A stretch of DNA of 64,000 nt from Haliea sp963974125 (GCA_963974125.1 CAXBCH010000005.1:114198-178197); one strand, 5' to 3'. Counted from the stretch's first letter, positions 25,971-35,827 are shown. Numbers and translations are program-made. The notes: generated by a model from the sequence alone, not told the origin.

Positions 25971-26651
25971 GTGCAAGCCTCATCGCGGGCAGTGACCAGC
26001 AACCAGCCGGGGCTGCACCCGAGGCTGGCGCGTACCGTGCTGCGACACCTGCACCACCCGCACCGCAGCCCACTCGCGGCGCACAACCAGACCGTATGGG
26101 AGGAACTGCGGCCCCGGCTGCAGGCAGACCGGCGACCGCTGGTGCTGGATTCCTTCTGCGGCACCGGCATGAGCACCGCCCTGCTGGCGCAGCGGCATCC
26201 AGGGCACCTGGTGATCGGTATCGACCGCTCCGCGCACCGCCTGCACAAGCACATCGCCGCCCCCGGGACCAACTACCTGCTGCTGCAGGCCGAATGCGAA
26301 CCGCTGTGGCAACAACTGGCCGGCGCAGGCCTGCGCGTGGACTACCACTACCTGCTCTATCCCAACCCCTGGCCCAAGTCCCGCCACCTGCAGCGCCGGG
26401 TTCACGGCCACCCGGGATTCCGCGACCTGCTCGCCCTCGGCGGCAAGGTTGAACTGCGCTCGAACTGGCAGCTGTATGTGGAGGAGTTCGGGGTCGCCAT
26501 GCACCTGGCGGGAGTCCGGGGCCTGGTGCGGCAACTGCCGGAGGCGCCAGCCCTGACGCGCTTCGAGGACAAGTATCGCCGCAGCGGACAGCTGCTGTGG
26601 CAGTACCGGGGGCGGATAGGCTACAGTGAGCGCCCGGACACGAGGAGCTGA
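25971..26651 (+). CDS. TrmB-like SAM-dependent methyltransferase (divergent)
   Basis: 226-residue protein related to tRNA (guanine46-N7) methyltransferase TrmB. The SAM loop is LDSFCGTGMSTALLA and the signature YPNPWPKSRHLQRRVHGHPGF is a variant of the TrmB PDPWPKKRHHKRR block. Core TrmB acidic residues are partly changed and the N-terminus is short, so this may be a paralogue with another substrate. Start is GTG 25971, ten bases after an AGGAG site. cysE begins just after its stop, so the two are likely co-transcribed. Confidence 0.8.
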   Translation: MQASSRAVTSNQPGLHPRLARTVLRHLHHPHRSPLAAHNQTVWEELRPRLQADRRPLVLDSFCGTGMSTALLAQRHPGHLVIGIDRSAHRLHKHIAAPGTNYLLLQAECEPLWQQLAGAGLRVDYHYLLYPNPWPKSRHLQRRVHGHPGFRDLLALGGKVELRSNWQLYVEEFGVAMHLAGVRGLVRQLPEAPALTRFEDKYRRSGQLLWQYRGRIGYSERPDTRS

Positions 26652-26652
26652 C

Positions 26653-27486
26653 ATGTCACCGAAAAAACCTGATCCGGTCTGGGACCGGATAGTACGGGAA
26701 ACCACCCAGCATGCGGCGGAGGAGCCGATCCTCGCCAGTTTCCTGCACGCCACCATTCTCAACCACAACAATCTGGAATGCGCGCTCAGCTTCCATCTCG
26801 CCAGCCAGCTGGACAGCCCGACGGCCTCCTCCCTGCTGCTGCGGGAGGTGATCCTGGAAGCATTCCGGGACGATGCCTGCCTGCGCAAGTCCATTCGCGC
26901 GGATCTGCTCGCAGTGGAGGACAGGGATTCCGCCTGCCACGAGCTGTACATACCCTTTCTCTACTTCAAGGGCTTCCATGCCCTGCAGACCCACCGCGTG
27001 GCGCACTGGCTGTGGCAGCGCGGCCGGCGCTCACTGGCCCTGTTCTTCCAGAACCGGGTCTCCGCCGAATTCGCGGTCGATATTCACCCCGCCGCAAAGC
27101 TGGGCCACGGCATCTTGCTGGACCACGCTACCGGGGTGGTGATCGGTGAAACCGCGGTGGTTGGCAACAACGTGTCCATCCTCCAGTCAGTCACCCTGGG
27201 GGGCACCGGCAAGGAGGACGGAGACCGGCATCCGAAGATCGGTAACGGCGTACTGATCAGTGCCGGCGCCAAGATCCTGGGCAATATCCGGGTGGGCGAT
27301 GGTGCCAAGGTCGGCGCCGGCAGCGTGGTGCTGGACGAGGTGCCGCCGCATACCACCGTCGCCGGAGTTCCGGCTAAAGTAGTGGGCAGGCCCTCATCCA
27401 AATCGCCCGCCCTGGAAATGGACCACCACTTTTGCTGCGACGAAGAGGAAACCGAAAAAGCTCCTCCGCAGCAAAAGATCGGGTAG
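26653..27486 (+). CDS. cysE: serine O-acetyltransferase
   Basis: 277-residue CysE making O-acetyl-L-serine, the first step of cysteine synthesis. The N-terminal helical domain (DPVWDRIVRETTQHAAEEP) is followed by hexapeptide repeats with the catalytic segment HGILLDHATGVVIGET and the SVTLGGTGKEDGDRHPKIG loop. The start is ATG 26653 after GAGGA, one base past the preceding stop. The C-terminal tail, usually the part that binds cysteine synthase CysK, here ends QQKIG and keeps the terminal Ile near the end. Its stop lies in a short repeat array. Confidence 0.95.
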   Translation: MSPKKPDPVWDRIVRETTQHAAEEPILASFLHATILNHNNLECALSFHLASQLDSPTASSLLLREVILEAFRDDACLRKSIRADLLAVEDRDSACHELYIPFLYFKGFHALQTHRVAHWLWQRGRRSLALFFQNRVSAEFAVDIHPAAKLGHGILLDHATGVVIGETAVVGNNVSILQSVTLGGTGKEDGDRHPKIGNGVLISAGAKILGNIRVGDGAKVGAGSVVLDEVPPHTTVAGVPAKVVGRPSSKSPALEMDHHFCCDEEETEKAPPQQKIG

Positions 27487-27539
27487 GTGCGGCCGGCGAG
27501 GTGCGGCCGGCGAGGTGCGGCCGGCGAGGTGCGGCCGGC
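27484..27539. repeat. four 14-bp tandem repeats between cysE and hemE
   Basis: Four near-perfect 14-base units (GAGGTGCGGCCGGC; the first begins TAG and supplies the cysE stop) fill the whole 56-base gap between two convergent genes. Each contains the palindrome GCCGGC, so hairpins between units are possible. There is no T-run. Confidence 0.85.
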
Positions 27540-27542
27540 AGA

Positions 27543-28610
27543 TCAGTCGCTGTGATACTGCGGTGACAGTTCCTGCACGGCTTCTACAAACGCGGTAACG
27601 TGGTCGGGATTGACGCCCGGTGTGATGCCGTGACCGAGATTGAAGATGTGCCCGGTGCCGTGCCCATAAGCCGCCAGGATGCTCGCCACTTCCTCCCTGA
27701 TCCGGGCCGGTGAGGCGTACAGCATGGACGGATCCATGTTGCCCTGCAGCGCCACCCGGTCGCCCACCAGTTCGCGGGCGACAGCGATATCCGTGGTCCA
27801 GTCGATGCCCACCGCCTGGGCACCGCACTCGGCAATCGCCGGCAGCCACTGGCCGCCACCCTTGGTGAAGACGATCACCGGCACCTTGCGGCCGTCCGCT
27901 TCCGTGGGCAGACGGCTGATGATGCGCTGCATGTACTTGAGGGAGAATTCCTTGTAACCCGCGGCACTCAGGGAGCCACCCCAGGTATCGAATATCTGCA
28001 GTGCCTGGGCTCCCGCATTGACCTGTTCGGTGAGGTAGTCCGCCACCGCATCGGCCAGCAGCGCTAGCAACTGGTGCATCAGCTCCGGGCGGTCGTAGGC
28101 CATGCCCTTGACCCGACTGAAGTCCTTGGAGGAACCGCCTTCCACCATGTAGGTGGCCAGGGTCCAGGGGCTGCCGGAAAAACCGATCAGGGGCACCTGG
28201 CCGTTCAGCTCGCGGCGAATGGTGCGCACCGCGTTCATGACATAGGAGAGATCGTCTGCCGCCTTGATGGCATGCAGGCCGGCGAGATCGGCCTCGCTGC
28301 GCACGGTCTTGCGAAAGCGCGGCCCCTCGCCCTCCTCGAAATACAGTCCCAGACCCAGGGCATCGGGCACGGTGAGGATGTCGCTGAACAGGATCGCCGC
28401 GTCCATGGGATAGCGCCGCAGCGGCTGCAGGGTGACTTCACAGGCCAGCTCGGCGTTCTTGCACAGGTCGAGGAAGGAGCCCGCCTGCTCACGAGTGGCG
28501 CGGTATTCGGGCAGGTAGCGTCCCGCCTGGCGCATCATCCAGATGGGGGTACGATCAACGCTCTGGCGCTGCAGGGCCCGCAGGAAGCGGTCGTTCTTCA
28601 GTTCAGTCAC
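27543..28610 (-). CDS. hemE: uroporphyrinogen decarboxylase
   Basis: 355-residue enzyme decarboxylating uroporphyrinogen III to coproporphyrinogen III in heme synthesis. The conserved substrate loop RTPIWMMRQAGRYLPEYR is present, with ILFSDILTVPDALGL and GFSGSPWTLATYMVEGG. Full family length. It follows gltD on the same strand by about 40 bases, as in Pseudomonas. Confidence 0.97.
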   Translation of the reverse strand: MTELKNDRFLRALQRQSVDRTPIWMMRQAGRYLPEYRATREQAGSFLDLCKNAELACEVTLQPLRRYPMDAAILFSDILTVPDALGLGLYFEEGEGPRFRKTVRSEADLAGLHAIKAADDLSYVMNAVRTIRRELNGQVPLIGFSGSPWTLATYMVEGGSSKDFSRVKGMAYDRPELMHQLLALLADAVADYLTEQVNAGAQALQIFDTWGGSLSAAGYKEFSLKYMQRIISRLPTEADGRKVPVIVFTKGGGQWLPAIAECGAQAVGIDWTTDIAVARELVGDRVALQGNMDPSMLYASPARIREEVASILAAYGHGTGHIFNLGHGITPGVNPDHVTAFVEAVQELSPQYHSD

Positions 28611-28651
28611 GGCGACTCCAGTCTTGTGATTGGCGATCCAGCCCTCGCTGC

Positions 28652-30073
28652 TCAGATCTCGAGAAAATCCAGTATGCCCTCGGCGGCCTGGCGGCCCTCC
28701 CAGATGGCGGTTACCACCAGATCGGAGCCACGCACCATATCACCGCCGGCGAACACTTTGGGGTTGGAGGTCTGGAAGCGGAAGGCCTGCTCTTCGGGCG
28801 CGACCACTCCGTCCCAGTCGTTGGTGGCCACAGCCAGCTCCTGCAGCCATTGCGGCGGATCGGGCTGGAAGCCAAAAGCGATAATCACCGCGTCGGCCTC
28901 GAGGATTTTTTCACTGCCGGGAATGGGCTGGGGCCGGCGGCGACCGCCGGCATCGGGGGCTCCGAGCTCGGTCTCCACCATCTTCACCCCACAGGCGCGG
29001 CCGAAATATTCCACGATCTCGACCGGCTGGCGGTTGAACAGGAACTCCACCCCCTCTTCGCGGGCGTTGGCCACTTCCTTGCGGGAGCCGGGCATGTTCT
29101 CCTCGTCGCGCCGGTAGGCACAGATCACATGCTGCGCCTGCTGGCGCACGGCCGTGCGCACGCAGTCCATGGCGGTATCACCACCGCCGAGCACTACCAC
29201 CCGCTTGCCTTTCAGGTTGATGTAGGCCTTGGGCTCCTGCTCGAAGCCCAGATTGTGATTGACGTTGCCGATCAGGTAGGGCAGTGCCTTGTGCACACCC
29301 GGCAGGTTCTCGCCGGGAAAACCGCCGCGCATGGCCTTGTAGGTCCCCATGCCCAGAAACAGGGCATCGTACTCTTCCATCAGCTCGGCGACGGTGACAT
29401 CCTCGCCGACATTGGTGTTGAGACGGAACTCGATACCCATGCCCTCGAAGACTTCCCGACGCCGGACCATCACCTCTTTCTCCAGCTTGAATTCGGGTAT
29501 CCCGAAGGTCAACAGGCCGCCGATCTCGGGATAGCGGTCGAAGACGACCGGCTTGACCCCGGCGCGCACCAGCACATCGGCGCAGCCAAGTCCGGCGGGA
29601 CCGGCGCCGATAATGGCGACTTTCTTGCCGGTGGACACGACTTTGGACATGTCAGGGCGCCAGCCCATGGCCAGCGCGGTATCGGTAATGTACTTCTCCG
29701 AGGAGCCGATGGTAACCGCGCCAAAGCCGTCGTTCAGGGTGCAGGCGCCCTCGCAGAGCCGGTCCTGGGGGCATACCCGGCCGCAGACCTCGGGCAGGGT
29801 ATTGGTCTGGTGGCTGAGTTCCGCCGCCTCGAACAAATTGCCCTCGCTGACCAGCTTGAGCCAGTTGGGAATGAAATTGTGTACCGGACACTTCCATTCA
29901 CAGTAGGGATTGCCGCATTCAATGCAGCGGTGCGACTGTTCCGCCGCCTGCTCGGCGGTGAAGGATTCGTAGATCTCGACGTATTCGGTCTTGCGCGCCG
30001 CGATCGTCTTCTTGTCCGGGTCGTTGCGACCGACATCAATAAACTGGAAGTTGTTCGACAAACGATTACTCAT
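28652..30073 (-). CDS. gltD: glutamate synthase (NADPH) small subunit
   Basis: 473-residue FAD/NADPH subunit feeding electrons to GltB. Iron-sulfur cysteines are in CIECGNPYCEWKCPVHN and CGRVCPQDRLCEGAC. The FAD site is GAGPAGLGCADVLVRAG and the NADPH site LGGGDTAMDCVRTA. It follows gltB by 21 bases on the same transcript. Confidence 0.97.
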   Translation of the reverse strand: MSNRLSNNFQFIDVGRNDPDKKTIAARKTEYVEIYESFTAEQAAEQSHRCIECGNPYCEWKCPVHNFIPNWLKLVSEGNLFEAAELSHQTNTLPEVCGRVCPQDRLCEGACTLNDGFGAVTIGSSEKYITDTALAMGWRPDMSKVVSTGKKVAIIGAGPAGLGCADVLVRAGVKPVVFDRYPEIGGLLTFGIPEFKLEKEVMVRRREVFEGMGIEFRLNTNVGEDVTVAELMEEYDALFLGMGTYKAMRGGFPGENLPGVHKALPYLIGNVNHNLGFEQEPKAYINLKGKRVVVLGGGDTAMDCVRTAVRQQAQHVICAYRRDEENMPGSRKEVANAREEGVEFLFNRQPVEIVEYFGRACGVKMVETELGAPDAGGRRRPQPIPGSEKILEADAVIIAFGFQPDPPQWLQELAVATNDWDGVVAPEEQAFRFQTSNPKVFAGGDMVRGSDLVVTAIWEGRQAAEGILDFLEI

Positions 30074-30094
30074 AAACGCTACGCCTCCCGGCGC

Positions 30095-33000
30095 CTAGTC
30101 GGTGTTGCGCAGGCGCGACAACAGCTGGTTGAAGTCCGCCGCCTTGGGCTTGACCAGCCAGAACTTGCCCACGTAATCCTCGAAGTTATCCAGCAGTTCC
30201 GCCCCCCAGGCTGAACCCGTTTCCCCGGCAAACTCGCTGATCATGCTGCGCAGGTAATAGCGGTACGGCTCCATGTACTCGGAGTTCACCCGGTGGATAT
30301 CCACCAGCTCGCTGTTGTACTTGTCGATGAACGAGCGATCCTGATCCAGCACATAGGCAAAACCGCCGGTCATGCCGGCGCCGAAGTTGACCCCGGTCGG
30401 CCCCAGCACGGTGACAGTGCCGCCAGTCATGTATTCACAGCAGTGATCGCCGGCACCCTCGACCACAGCGTGGGCACCGCTGTTGCGCACCGCGAAGCGC
30501 TCCCCGGCAATACCGGCAGCGAACAGGCGACCACCCGTTGCCCCGTAGAGACAGGTGTTGCCGATGATCACGGTGTCCTGGGAACGAAACTCCGCATCCC
30601 GGGCGGGATAGATCACCAGCTTGCCGCCGGCCATGCCCTTGCCGACGTAGTCGTTGGAGTCCCCTTCCAGGTACATGTGCAGGCCGCCGGCATTCCAGAC
30701 CCCGAAGCTCTGCCCCGCGGTACCATTGAGGCGCAGGGTGACAGGGGTGGTTTCCATGTCGGTGTTGCCGTAGCGGCGCGCAATTTCACCGGAGATCCGG
30801 GCACCGATGGAGCGATCGCAGTTGGTGACAGTGAAACTGAACTCCCCGCCGCTGCGGGCCTCGATCGCCGGCAACGTCGCCGCCACCATGGCCTCTGCCT
30901 TCTCGCCCTGGTCAAAGGGCTCGTTTGCCACCACCTGGCAGAACTCCGGCTGCCCCTCCGCATCGGGGTGCTTGAACAGCAGCGGCGACAGATCCAGCCG
31001 CTCCTGCTTGACGGTTTCTCCCGGCAGCCGCGCCAGCAGGTCGGTGCGCCCGATCAGGGCTTCCAGCGAGGGCACGCCCAGCCTGGCCAGCCACTCGCGG
31101 GTTTCGGTGGCAATGAAGGTGAAAAAATTGGTGACCATCTCGATGGTGCCGTTGAAATGGTCTTCCCGCAGCTTCTCGTTCTGGGTCGCGACACCGGTGG
31201 CGCAGTTGTTGAGGTGGCAAATGCGCAGGTACTTGCAGCCCAGCGCCACCATGGGACCGGTTCCAAAGCCGAAACTCTCGGCACCGAGAATGGCCGCCTT
31301 GATCACGTCCAGGCCGGTCTTGAGGCCGCCGTCGGTCTGCAGCCGGATGACGCCGCGCAGGCCGTTGCCGCGCAGGGTCTGCTGCACTTCCGCCAGCCCC
31401 AGCTCCCAGGGTGAGCCGGCGTAGCGGATGGAGGTCAGCGGGCTGGCCGCCGTCCCGCCGTCGTAACCGCTGATGGTGATCAGGTCGGCGTAGGCCTTGG
31501 CCACCCCGGCGGCGATGGTGCCCACCCCCGGTTCCGACACCAGCTTCACCGACACCAGCGCCTGCGGATTGACCTGCTTGAGGTCAAAAATGAGCTGCGC
31601 GAGATCCTCGATCGAGTAGATATCGTGATGTGGCGGCGGAGAAATCAGGGTCACCCCGGGCACCGAGTAGCGCAGGCGGGCGATCAGTTCGTTGACCTTG
31701 CCCCCGGGCAGCTGGCCGCCCTCGCCGGGCTTGGCACCCTGGGCAACCTTGATCTGCAGCACCTCGGCATTGACCAGGTAATGCGGTGTAACCCCGAAGC
31801 GACCGGACGCAATCTGCTTGATCTTGGAGCTGCGCTCGGTGCCAAAGCGGGCGGGATCCTCGCCGCCCTCGCCGGAATTGGAGCGGGCGCCGAGGCGGTT
31901 CATGGCCGCCGCCAGCGCCTCGTGGGCTTCCGGACTCAGGGCGCCCAGGGACATGCCTGCGGAGTCAAAGCGGGGCAGGATACTGGTTATGGGCTCCACC
32001 TGGTCCAGGTCCAGCGGCTGCTCCGCCAGTACCGGCGCCAGCAGGTCGCGGAGGGTGGCGACGGGACGCTTGTTGACCAGGTCGGCGTAGCGCTGGTAGG
32101 TGGCATAGTCGCCGGTCGCAACCGCCTGCTGCAGGGTGGTGACCACATCCGGGTTGAACGCGTGGTACTCCTGGCCGTGAACATACTTGAGCAGGCCGCC
32201 CGGCGGCAGTGGCTTGCGCTGATTCCAGGCCAACCTGGACAGACGCTTCTGGTCATCTTCCAGCTCGGCAAAGCCGGCACCCTCGATGCGCGAGGCAACG
32301 CCGCAAAAGGCCGTGTCCACCACTTCCCGGGCCAGACCCACGGCCTCGAACAGCTGCGCACCGCGGTAGGAACTGACCGCGGAAATGCCCATCTTGGACA
32401 TGATCTTCAGCAGGCCCTTGTTGATGCCCTTGCGATAGTTCTTGTAGCAGCTGCTGGGCTCGCCCAACAGCTCGCCGTCACGGATCAGGTCCTCCAGCAC
32501 GCTATAGGCGAGATAGGGATAGATCGCGGTGGCACCAAACCCCAGCAGACAGGCGACCTGGTGGGAATCGCGGGCGCTGGCGGTTTCGATCACCAGGTTG
32601 GCGTCACAGCGGAGGCCCTGTTTGATCAGATGATGGTGCACCGCGCCGGTGGCGATCAGGCTGTGAATGGGCAGGCGCCCCGGGGCGATGCTGCGGTCGG
32701 ACAGGATCAGGATGGTGGCGCCGTCACGCACCGCCTGCTCGGCGGTTTGAACCAGCGCAGCCACGGCCTCCTGCAGATTTGTTGCCGCGGGATCATAGCT
32801 GCCGTCGATATCACAGACCTTGAATCCGGGTCGCTCCAGTGCCAGCAGGGTGTTGAACTTGCCCTGGGACAGCACCGGGGAGCTCAGGATCACCCGGTCG
32901 GCATGCTCCGGGCCCTCGTAGAAGATGTTCTTCTCGCAGCCGAGGTCGGTCTCCAGGGACATCACAATGGCCTCCCGCAGCGGATCGATCGCGGGGTTGG

Positions 33001-34537
33001 TGACCTGGGCAAACTTCTGCCGGAAATAATCGTACAGGGGCCGTTCCTGTCGCGAGAGGACCGCCATGGGTGTGTCGTCCCCCATCGAGCCCACCGCTTC
33101 ATTGCCGGATTCGGCGAGGGGCCGCAGCACCTGGTCGCGCTCCTCGAAGGTGACCTGGAACATCTTCTGGAACGGCATGATCATGTCGCGCTCGATGCCC
33201 GGCGCCTGCTCGCCGCCAAAGGTTCCCTCGATCCGCCTGGCGTTTTCCTTCAGCCAGCGCTTGTAGGGATGGCGGCTCTTGAGCCGGTTGTCGATATCCC
33301 GGGTGTGCAACAGCTCGCCGGTGTGGGTATCGACCATCAGGATCTGGCCCGGACCTACCCGGCCCTTGGCGATCACGTCCTCGCTGCGATAGCCGTGGGT
33401 GCCGACCTCCGAAGCCAGGGTAATAAACCCGTCCTTGGTCTTGACCCAGCGCGCCGGACGCAGGCCGTTGCGGTCCAGCAGGCAGACGGCATAGCGACCG
33501 TCGGTCAGGACGATGCCCGCGGGACCATCCCAGGGCTCCATGTGCATTGAATGGTATTCATAGAAGGCGCGCAGGTCGGGATCCATGTCCTCCATGTTCT
33601 GCCAGGCTGGCGGAATCAGCATGCGCAGGGCGCGCGGCATGTCGACGCCACCGGTCAGCAGCACGTCCAGCATGTTGTCGAGGCTCGAGGAGTCGGATCC
33701 GGTGCGGTTTACCAGCGGTGCGATATCGCGGATGTTGGGCAGCTTGTCGGTCTCGAACAGCGCCGTGCGCGCCTCGGCCCAGTTGCGGTTGCCGTCGATG
33801 GTATTGATTTCACCATTGTGGGCCAGCAGGCGAAACGGCTGGGCCAGCGGCCACTTGGGCATGGTATTGGTGGAGAAACGCTGGTGAAACACACAGATCG
33901 CCGTCTCCAGGCGCTCGTCTCCCAGGTCGGCGTAGAAGCGCGGCAGGTCCACCGGCATGACCAGGCCCTTGTAGGAGATGACCCGGCCGGAAAGGCTGCA
34001 GATGTAGAACTCGGGATCGGCCTGGTTCGCGTTCTCGGCCTTGCGCCGGCTGACAAACAACCTGGTCGACAGCTCGTCCTGGGTGAGGCCCGGTGCATTC
34101 ACAAAGATCTGTTCGATACGCGGCAGGGCGGCGAGGGCAATCTCGCCACAGACGCTGCTGTCGGTGGGCACCAGCCGCCAGCCAACCACATCGAGGCCCT
34201 GGGCAGTGAGCGCCTGCTCCATCGCGGCGCGGGCCGCGGCCGCGCGCTCCTCGTCGGGGCTGAGGAAAATCTGTCCCACGGCGAAGTTGTCACCGAGCTC
34301 GGTCGCGAAACATTCACGCGCCAGGGTGCGCATGAACGGGCCGGGCATCTGCATCAGCAGGCCACAGCCGTCACCGGTCTTGCCATCGGCGGCAATCCCA
34401 CCGCGGTGGGTCATGCAGGTCAGGGACTCAATCGCCGTCTGCAGCAGACGGTGACTGACGTCCCCGGCGCTGTGGACGATCAGGCCAAAGCCGCAGTTGT
34501 CACGGAATTCTTCAGGGCTATACAGTCCTGCACTCAT
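30095..34537 (-). CDS. gltB: glutamate synthase (NADPH) large subunit
   Basis: 1480-residue GOGAT alpha subunit making two glutamates from glutamine and 2-oxoglutarate. It starts with a 14-residue propeptide before the class II amidotransferase nucleophile Cys15 (DNCGFGLIVHSAG). Later come the central domain, the FMN synthase domain with GYDGGTAASPLTSIRYAG, the 3Fe-4S cysteines (CKYLRICHLNNC) and a C-terminal beta-helix of G-x-x-G repeats (MAGGKLVIYPARD, GATGGRLFAAG). A promoter lies just upstream at 34623-34651. Unlike Pseudomonas, no damX-like gene lies between aroB and gltB. Confidence 0.97.
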   Translation of the reverse strand: MSAGLYSPEEFRDNCGFGLIVHSAGDVSHRLLQTAIESLTCMTHRGGIAADGKTGDGCGLLMQMPGPFMRTLARECFATELGDNFAVGQIFLSPDEERAAAARAAMEQALTAQGLDVVGWRLVPTDSSVCGEIALAALPRIEQIFVNAPGLTQDELSTRLFVSRRKAENANQADPEFYICSLSGRVISYKGLVMPVDLPRFYADLGDERLETAICVFHQRFSTNTMPKWPLAQPFRLLAHNGEINTIDGNRNWAEARTALFETDKLPNIRDIAPLVNRTGSDSSSLDNMLDVLLTGGVDMPRALRMLIPPAWQNMEDMDPDLRAFYEYHSMHMEPWDGPAGIVLTDGRYAVCLLDRNGLRPARWVKTKDGFITLASEVGTHGYRSEDVIAKGRVGPGQILMVDTHTGELLHTRDIDNRLKSRHPYKRWLKENARRIEGTFGGEQAPGIERDMIMPFQKMFQVTFEERDQVLRPLAESGNEAVGSMGDDTPMAVLSRQERPLYDYFRQKFAQVTNPAIDPLREAIVMSLETDLGCEKNIFYEGPEHADRVILSSPVLSQGKFNTLLALERPGFKVCDIDGSYDPAATNLQEAVAALVQTAEQAVRDGATILILSDRSIAPGRLPIHSLIATGAVHHHLIKQGLRCDANLVIETASARDSHQVACLLGFGATAIYPYLAYSVLEDLIRDGELLGEPSSCYKNYRKGINKGLLKIMSKMGISAVSSYRGAQLFEAVGLAREVVDTAFCGVASRIEGAGFAELEDDQKRLSRLAWNQRKPLPPGGLLKYVHGQEYHAFNPDVVTTLQQAVATGDYATYQRYADLVNKRPVATLRDLLAPVLAEQPLDLDQVEPITSILPRFDSAGMSLGALSPEAHEALAAAMNRLGARSNSGEGGEDPARFGTERSSKIKQIASGRFGVTPHYLVNAEVLQIKVAQGAKPGEGGQLPGGKVNELIARLRYSVPGVTLISPPPHHDIYSIEDLAQLIFDLKQVNPQALVSVKLVSEPGVGTIAAGVAKAYADLITISGYDGGTAASPLTSIRYAGSPWELGLAEVQQTLRGNGLRGVIRLQTDGGLKTGLDVIKAAILGAESFGFGTGPMVALGCKYLRICHLNNCATGVATQNEKLREDHFNGTIEMVTNFFTFIATETREWLARLGVPSLEALIGRTDLLARLPGETVKQERLDLSPLLFKHPDAEGQPEFCQVVANEPFDQGEKAEAMVAATLPAIEARSGGEFSFTVTNCDRSIGARISGEIARRYGNTDMETTPVTLRLNGTAGQSFGVWNAGGLHMYLEGDSNDYVGKGMAGGKLVIYPARDAEFRSQDTVIIGNTCLYGATGGRLFAAGIAGERFAVRNSGAHAVVEGAGDHCCEYMTGGTVTVLGPTGVNFGAGMTGGFAYVLDQDRSFIDKYNSELVDIHRVNSEYMEPYRYYLRSMISEFAGETGSAWGAELLDNFEDYVGKFWLVKPKAADFNQLLSRLRNTD

Positions 34538-34622
34538 ACTGGGTCCAGAATAATTAATGAAAACAAATGGTTACACCGAACAGCCCCGCGCCTCGGCAGC
34601 ACTCGGGCAAAAGGGGGGAGAC

Positions 34623-34651
34623 ATTTTACACAGTTGGACTGTTGGGAACAA
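34623..34651 (-). promoter_or_regulatory. candidate promoter of gltBD
   Basis: Minus strand: -35 TTGTTC (34646-34651) and -10 TAAAAT (34623-34628) with a 17-base spacer, in the gap between the aroB stop and the gltB ATG. Confidence 0.6.
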
Positions 34652-34657
34652 ACTGCC

Positions 34658-35758
34658 TCAGCAGCTGCCTTTGGCCCGCTCCACCGCGTCGCCAAGCAGC
34701 GCTTCCAGCTCTGCCCTGGTGACGTCATCCACAACACAGGCTTCGCCGATCGCGCGCAGCAACACCAGCCGCAGGCGGCCGTCGACGACCTTCTTGTCAC
34801 GCCCCATGAGATCCAGAAAAACCTCCGGAGTCATGCCCGCGGGAATCAGCAGCGGCAGCTGCGCCTGCCTCAGCAGCGCCTCCAGCACTGCCACTTCGTC
34901 CGCGTCTACCCACCCCCGTGCAACCGAGAGCCGCATTGCCAGCAGCATGCCGACCGCCACCGCCTCGCCGTGCAGCCAGTTGCCATAACCCTGGGCGGTT
35001 TCAATGGCATGGCCGAAGGTATGCCCCAGATTGAGGATGGCCCGCAGCCCCTCCTCGCGCTCGTCGGCGGCGACCACCCGTGCCTTGTTGCTGCAGGAAC
35101 GTTCGATCGCTTCTGCCAGGGCGCTCTCCTCGCGTGCCAGCAGCCTGGGCATGGACTCCTGCAACCAGGCATAAAACCCCGGGTCGCAGATCAGTCCGTA
35201 TTTGATGACCTCGGCCAGGCCGGCTGACAGCTCGCGGGCGGGCAACGTGTGCAGGCTATCGGTATCTATCAACACCGCCCGGGGCTGGTAGAAGGCGCCG
35301 ATCATGTTCTTGCCCAGGGGATGGTTGACGGCGGTCTTGCCACCGACCGAGGAGTCCACCTGTGAGAGCAGGGTGGTGGGCACCTGGATAAAGCCGACTC
35401 CGCGCTGGTAGCAGGCCGCGGCAAAGCCCGCGATGTCGCCGACCACGCCGCCACCGACCGCCACAATCGTGGTACTGCGACTGTGACGCTCCTGCAGCAG
35501 GCGCTCCAGAATGTGCTCCAGGGACTTCAGGGTTTTGTACTGCTCGCCATCCGGCAGCACGATTTCGGTTATCCGCCGGCTTTCACCCAGGGCGCGGTGT
35601 ATCCTCGGCACATACAGTGGGGCGACAGTTTCATTACTGACTATCGCCACCTCGCTGCCCCCGACATGGCGCCCGAGGACACTGCCGTCCGCGAACAGGT
35701 CGCGGCCGATATAGACCGGGTAGCTGCGCTCGCCCAGTTCGACATGAAGGGTGTGCAT
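34658..35758 (-). CDS. aroB: 3-dehydroquinate synthase
   Basis: 366-residue NAD- and metal-dependent second enzyme of the shikimate pathway. Signatures: MHTLHVELGERSYPVYIG, DGEQYKTLKSLEHI, VAVGGGVVGDIAGFAAA and the metal-ligand region NLGHTFGHAIE. ATG 35758 gives the N-terminus usual for Pseudomonas AroB; a GTG at 35770 has a better-spaced GGAG site and would add four residues. It lies about 70 bases after aroK. Confidence 0.96.
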   Translation of the reverse strand: MHTLHVELGERSYPVYIGRDLFADGSVLGRHVGGSEVAIVSNETVAPLYVPRIHRALGESRRITEIVLPDGEQYKTLKSLEHILERLLQERHSRSTTIVAVGGGVVGDIAGFAAACYQRGVGFIQVPTTLLSQVDSSVGGKTAVNHPLGKNMIGAFYQPRAVLIDTDSLHTLPARELSAGLAEVIKYGLICDPGFYAWLQESMPRLLAREESALAEAIERSCSNKARVVAADEREEGLRAILNLGHTFGHAIETAQGYGNWLHGEAVAVGMLLAMRLSVARGWVDADEVAVLEALLRQAQLPLLIPAGMTPEVFLDLMGRDKKVVDGRLRLVLLRAIGEACVVDDVTRAELEALLGDAVERAKGSC

Positions 35759-35827
35759 GATCACAGACACTGGCGACTCCGCGCTGGAAAGGGAGGCTAT
35801 TCTAGCGCCGAGTTCCCGGCTTTGTCT

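Noticed and set aside
27484..27539. CRISPR array
   Set aside because: Units are 14 bases and directly adjacent, with no spacers and no cas genes nearby.
31625..33550. Long plus-strand open frame within gltB
   Set aside because: GC-rich antisense artefact with no recognisable domain; gltB is unmistakable on the other strand. The same holds for 17163-18743 (within the acyl-CoA dehydrogenase) and 19437-20945 (within bioHC).
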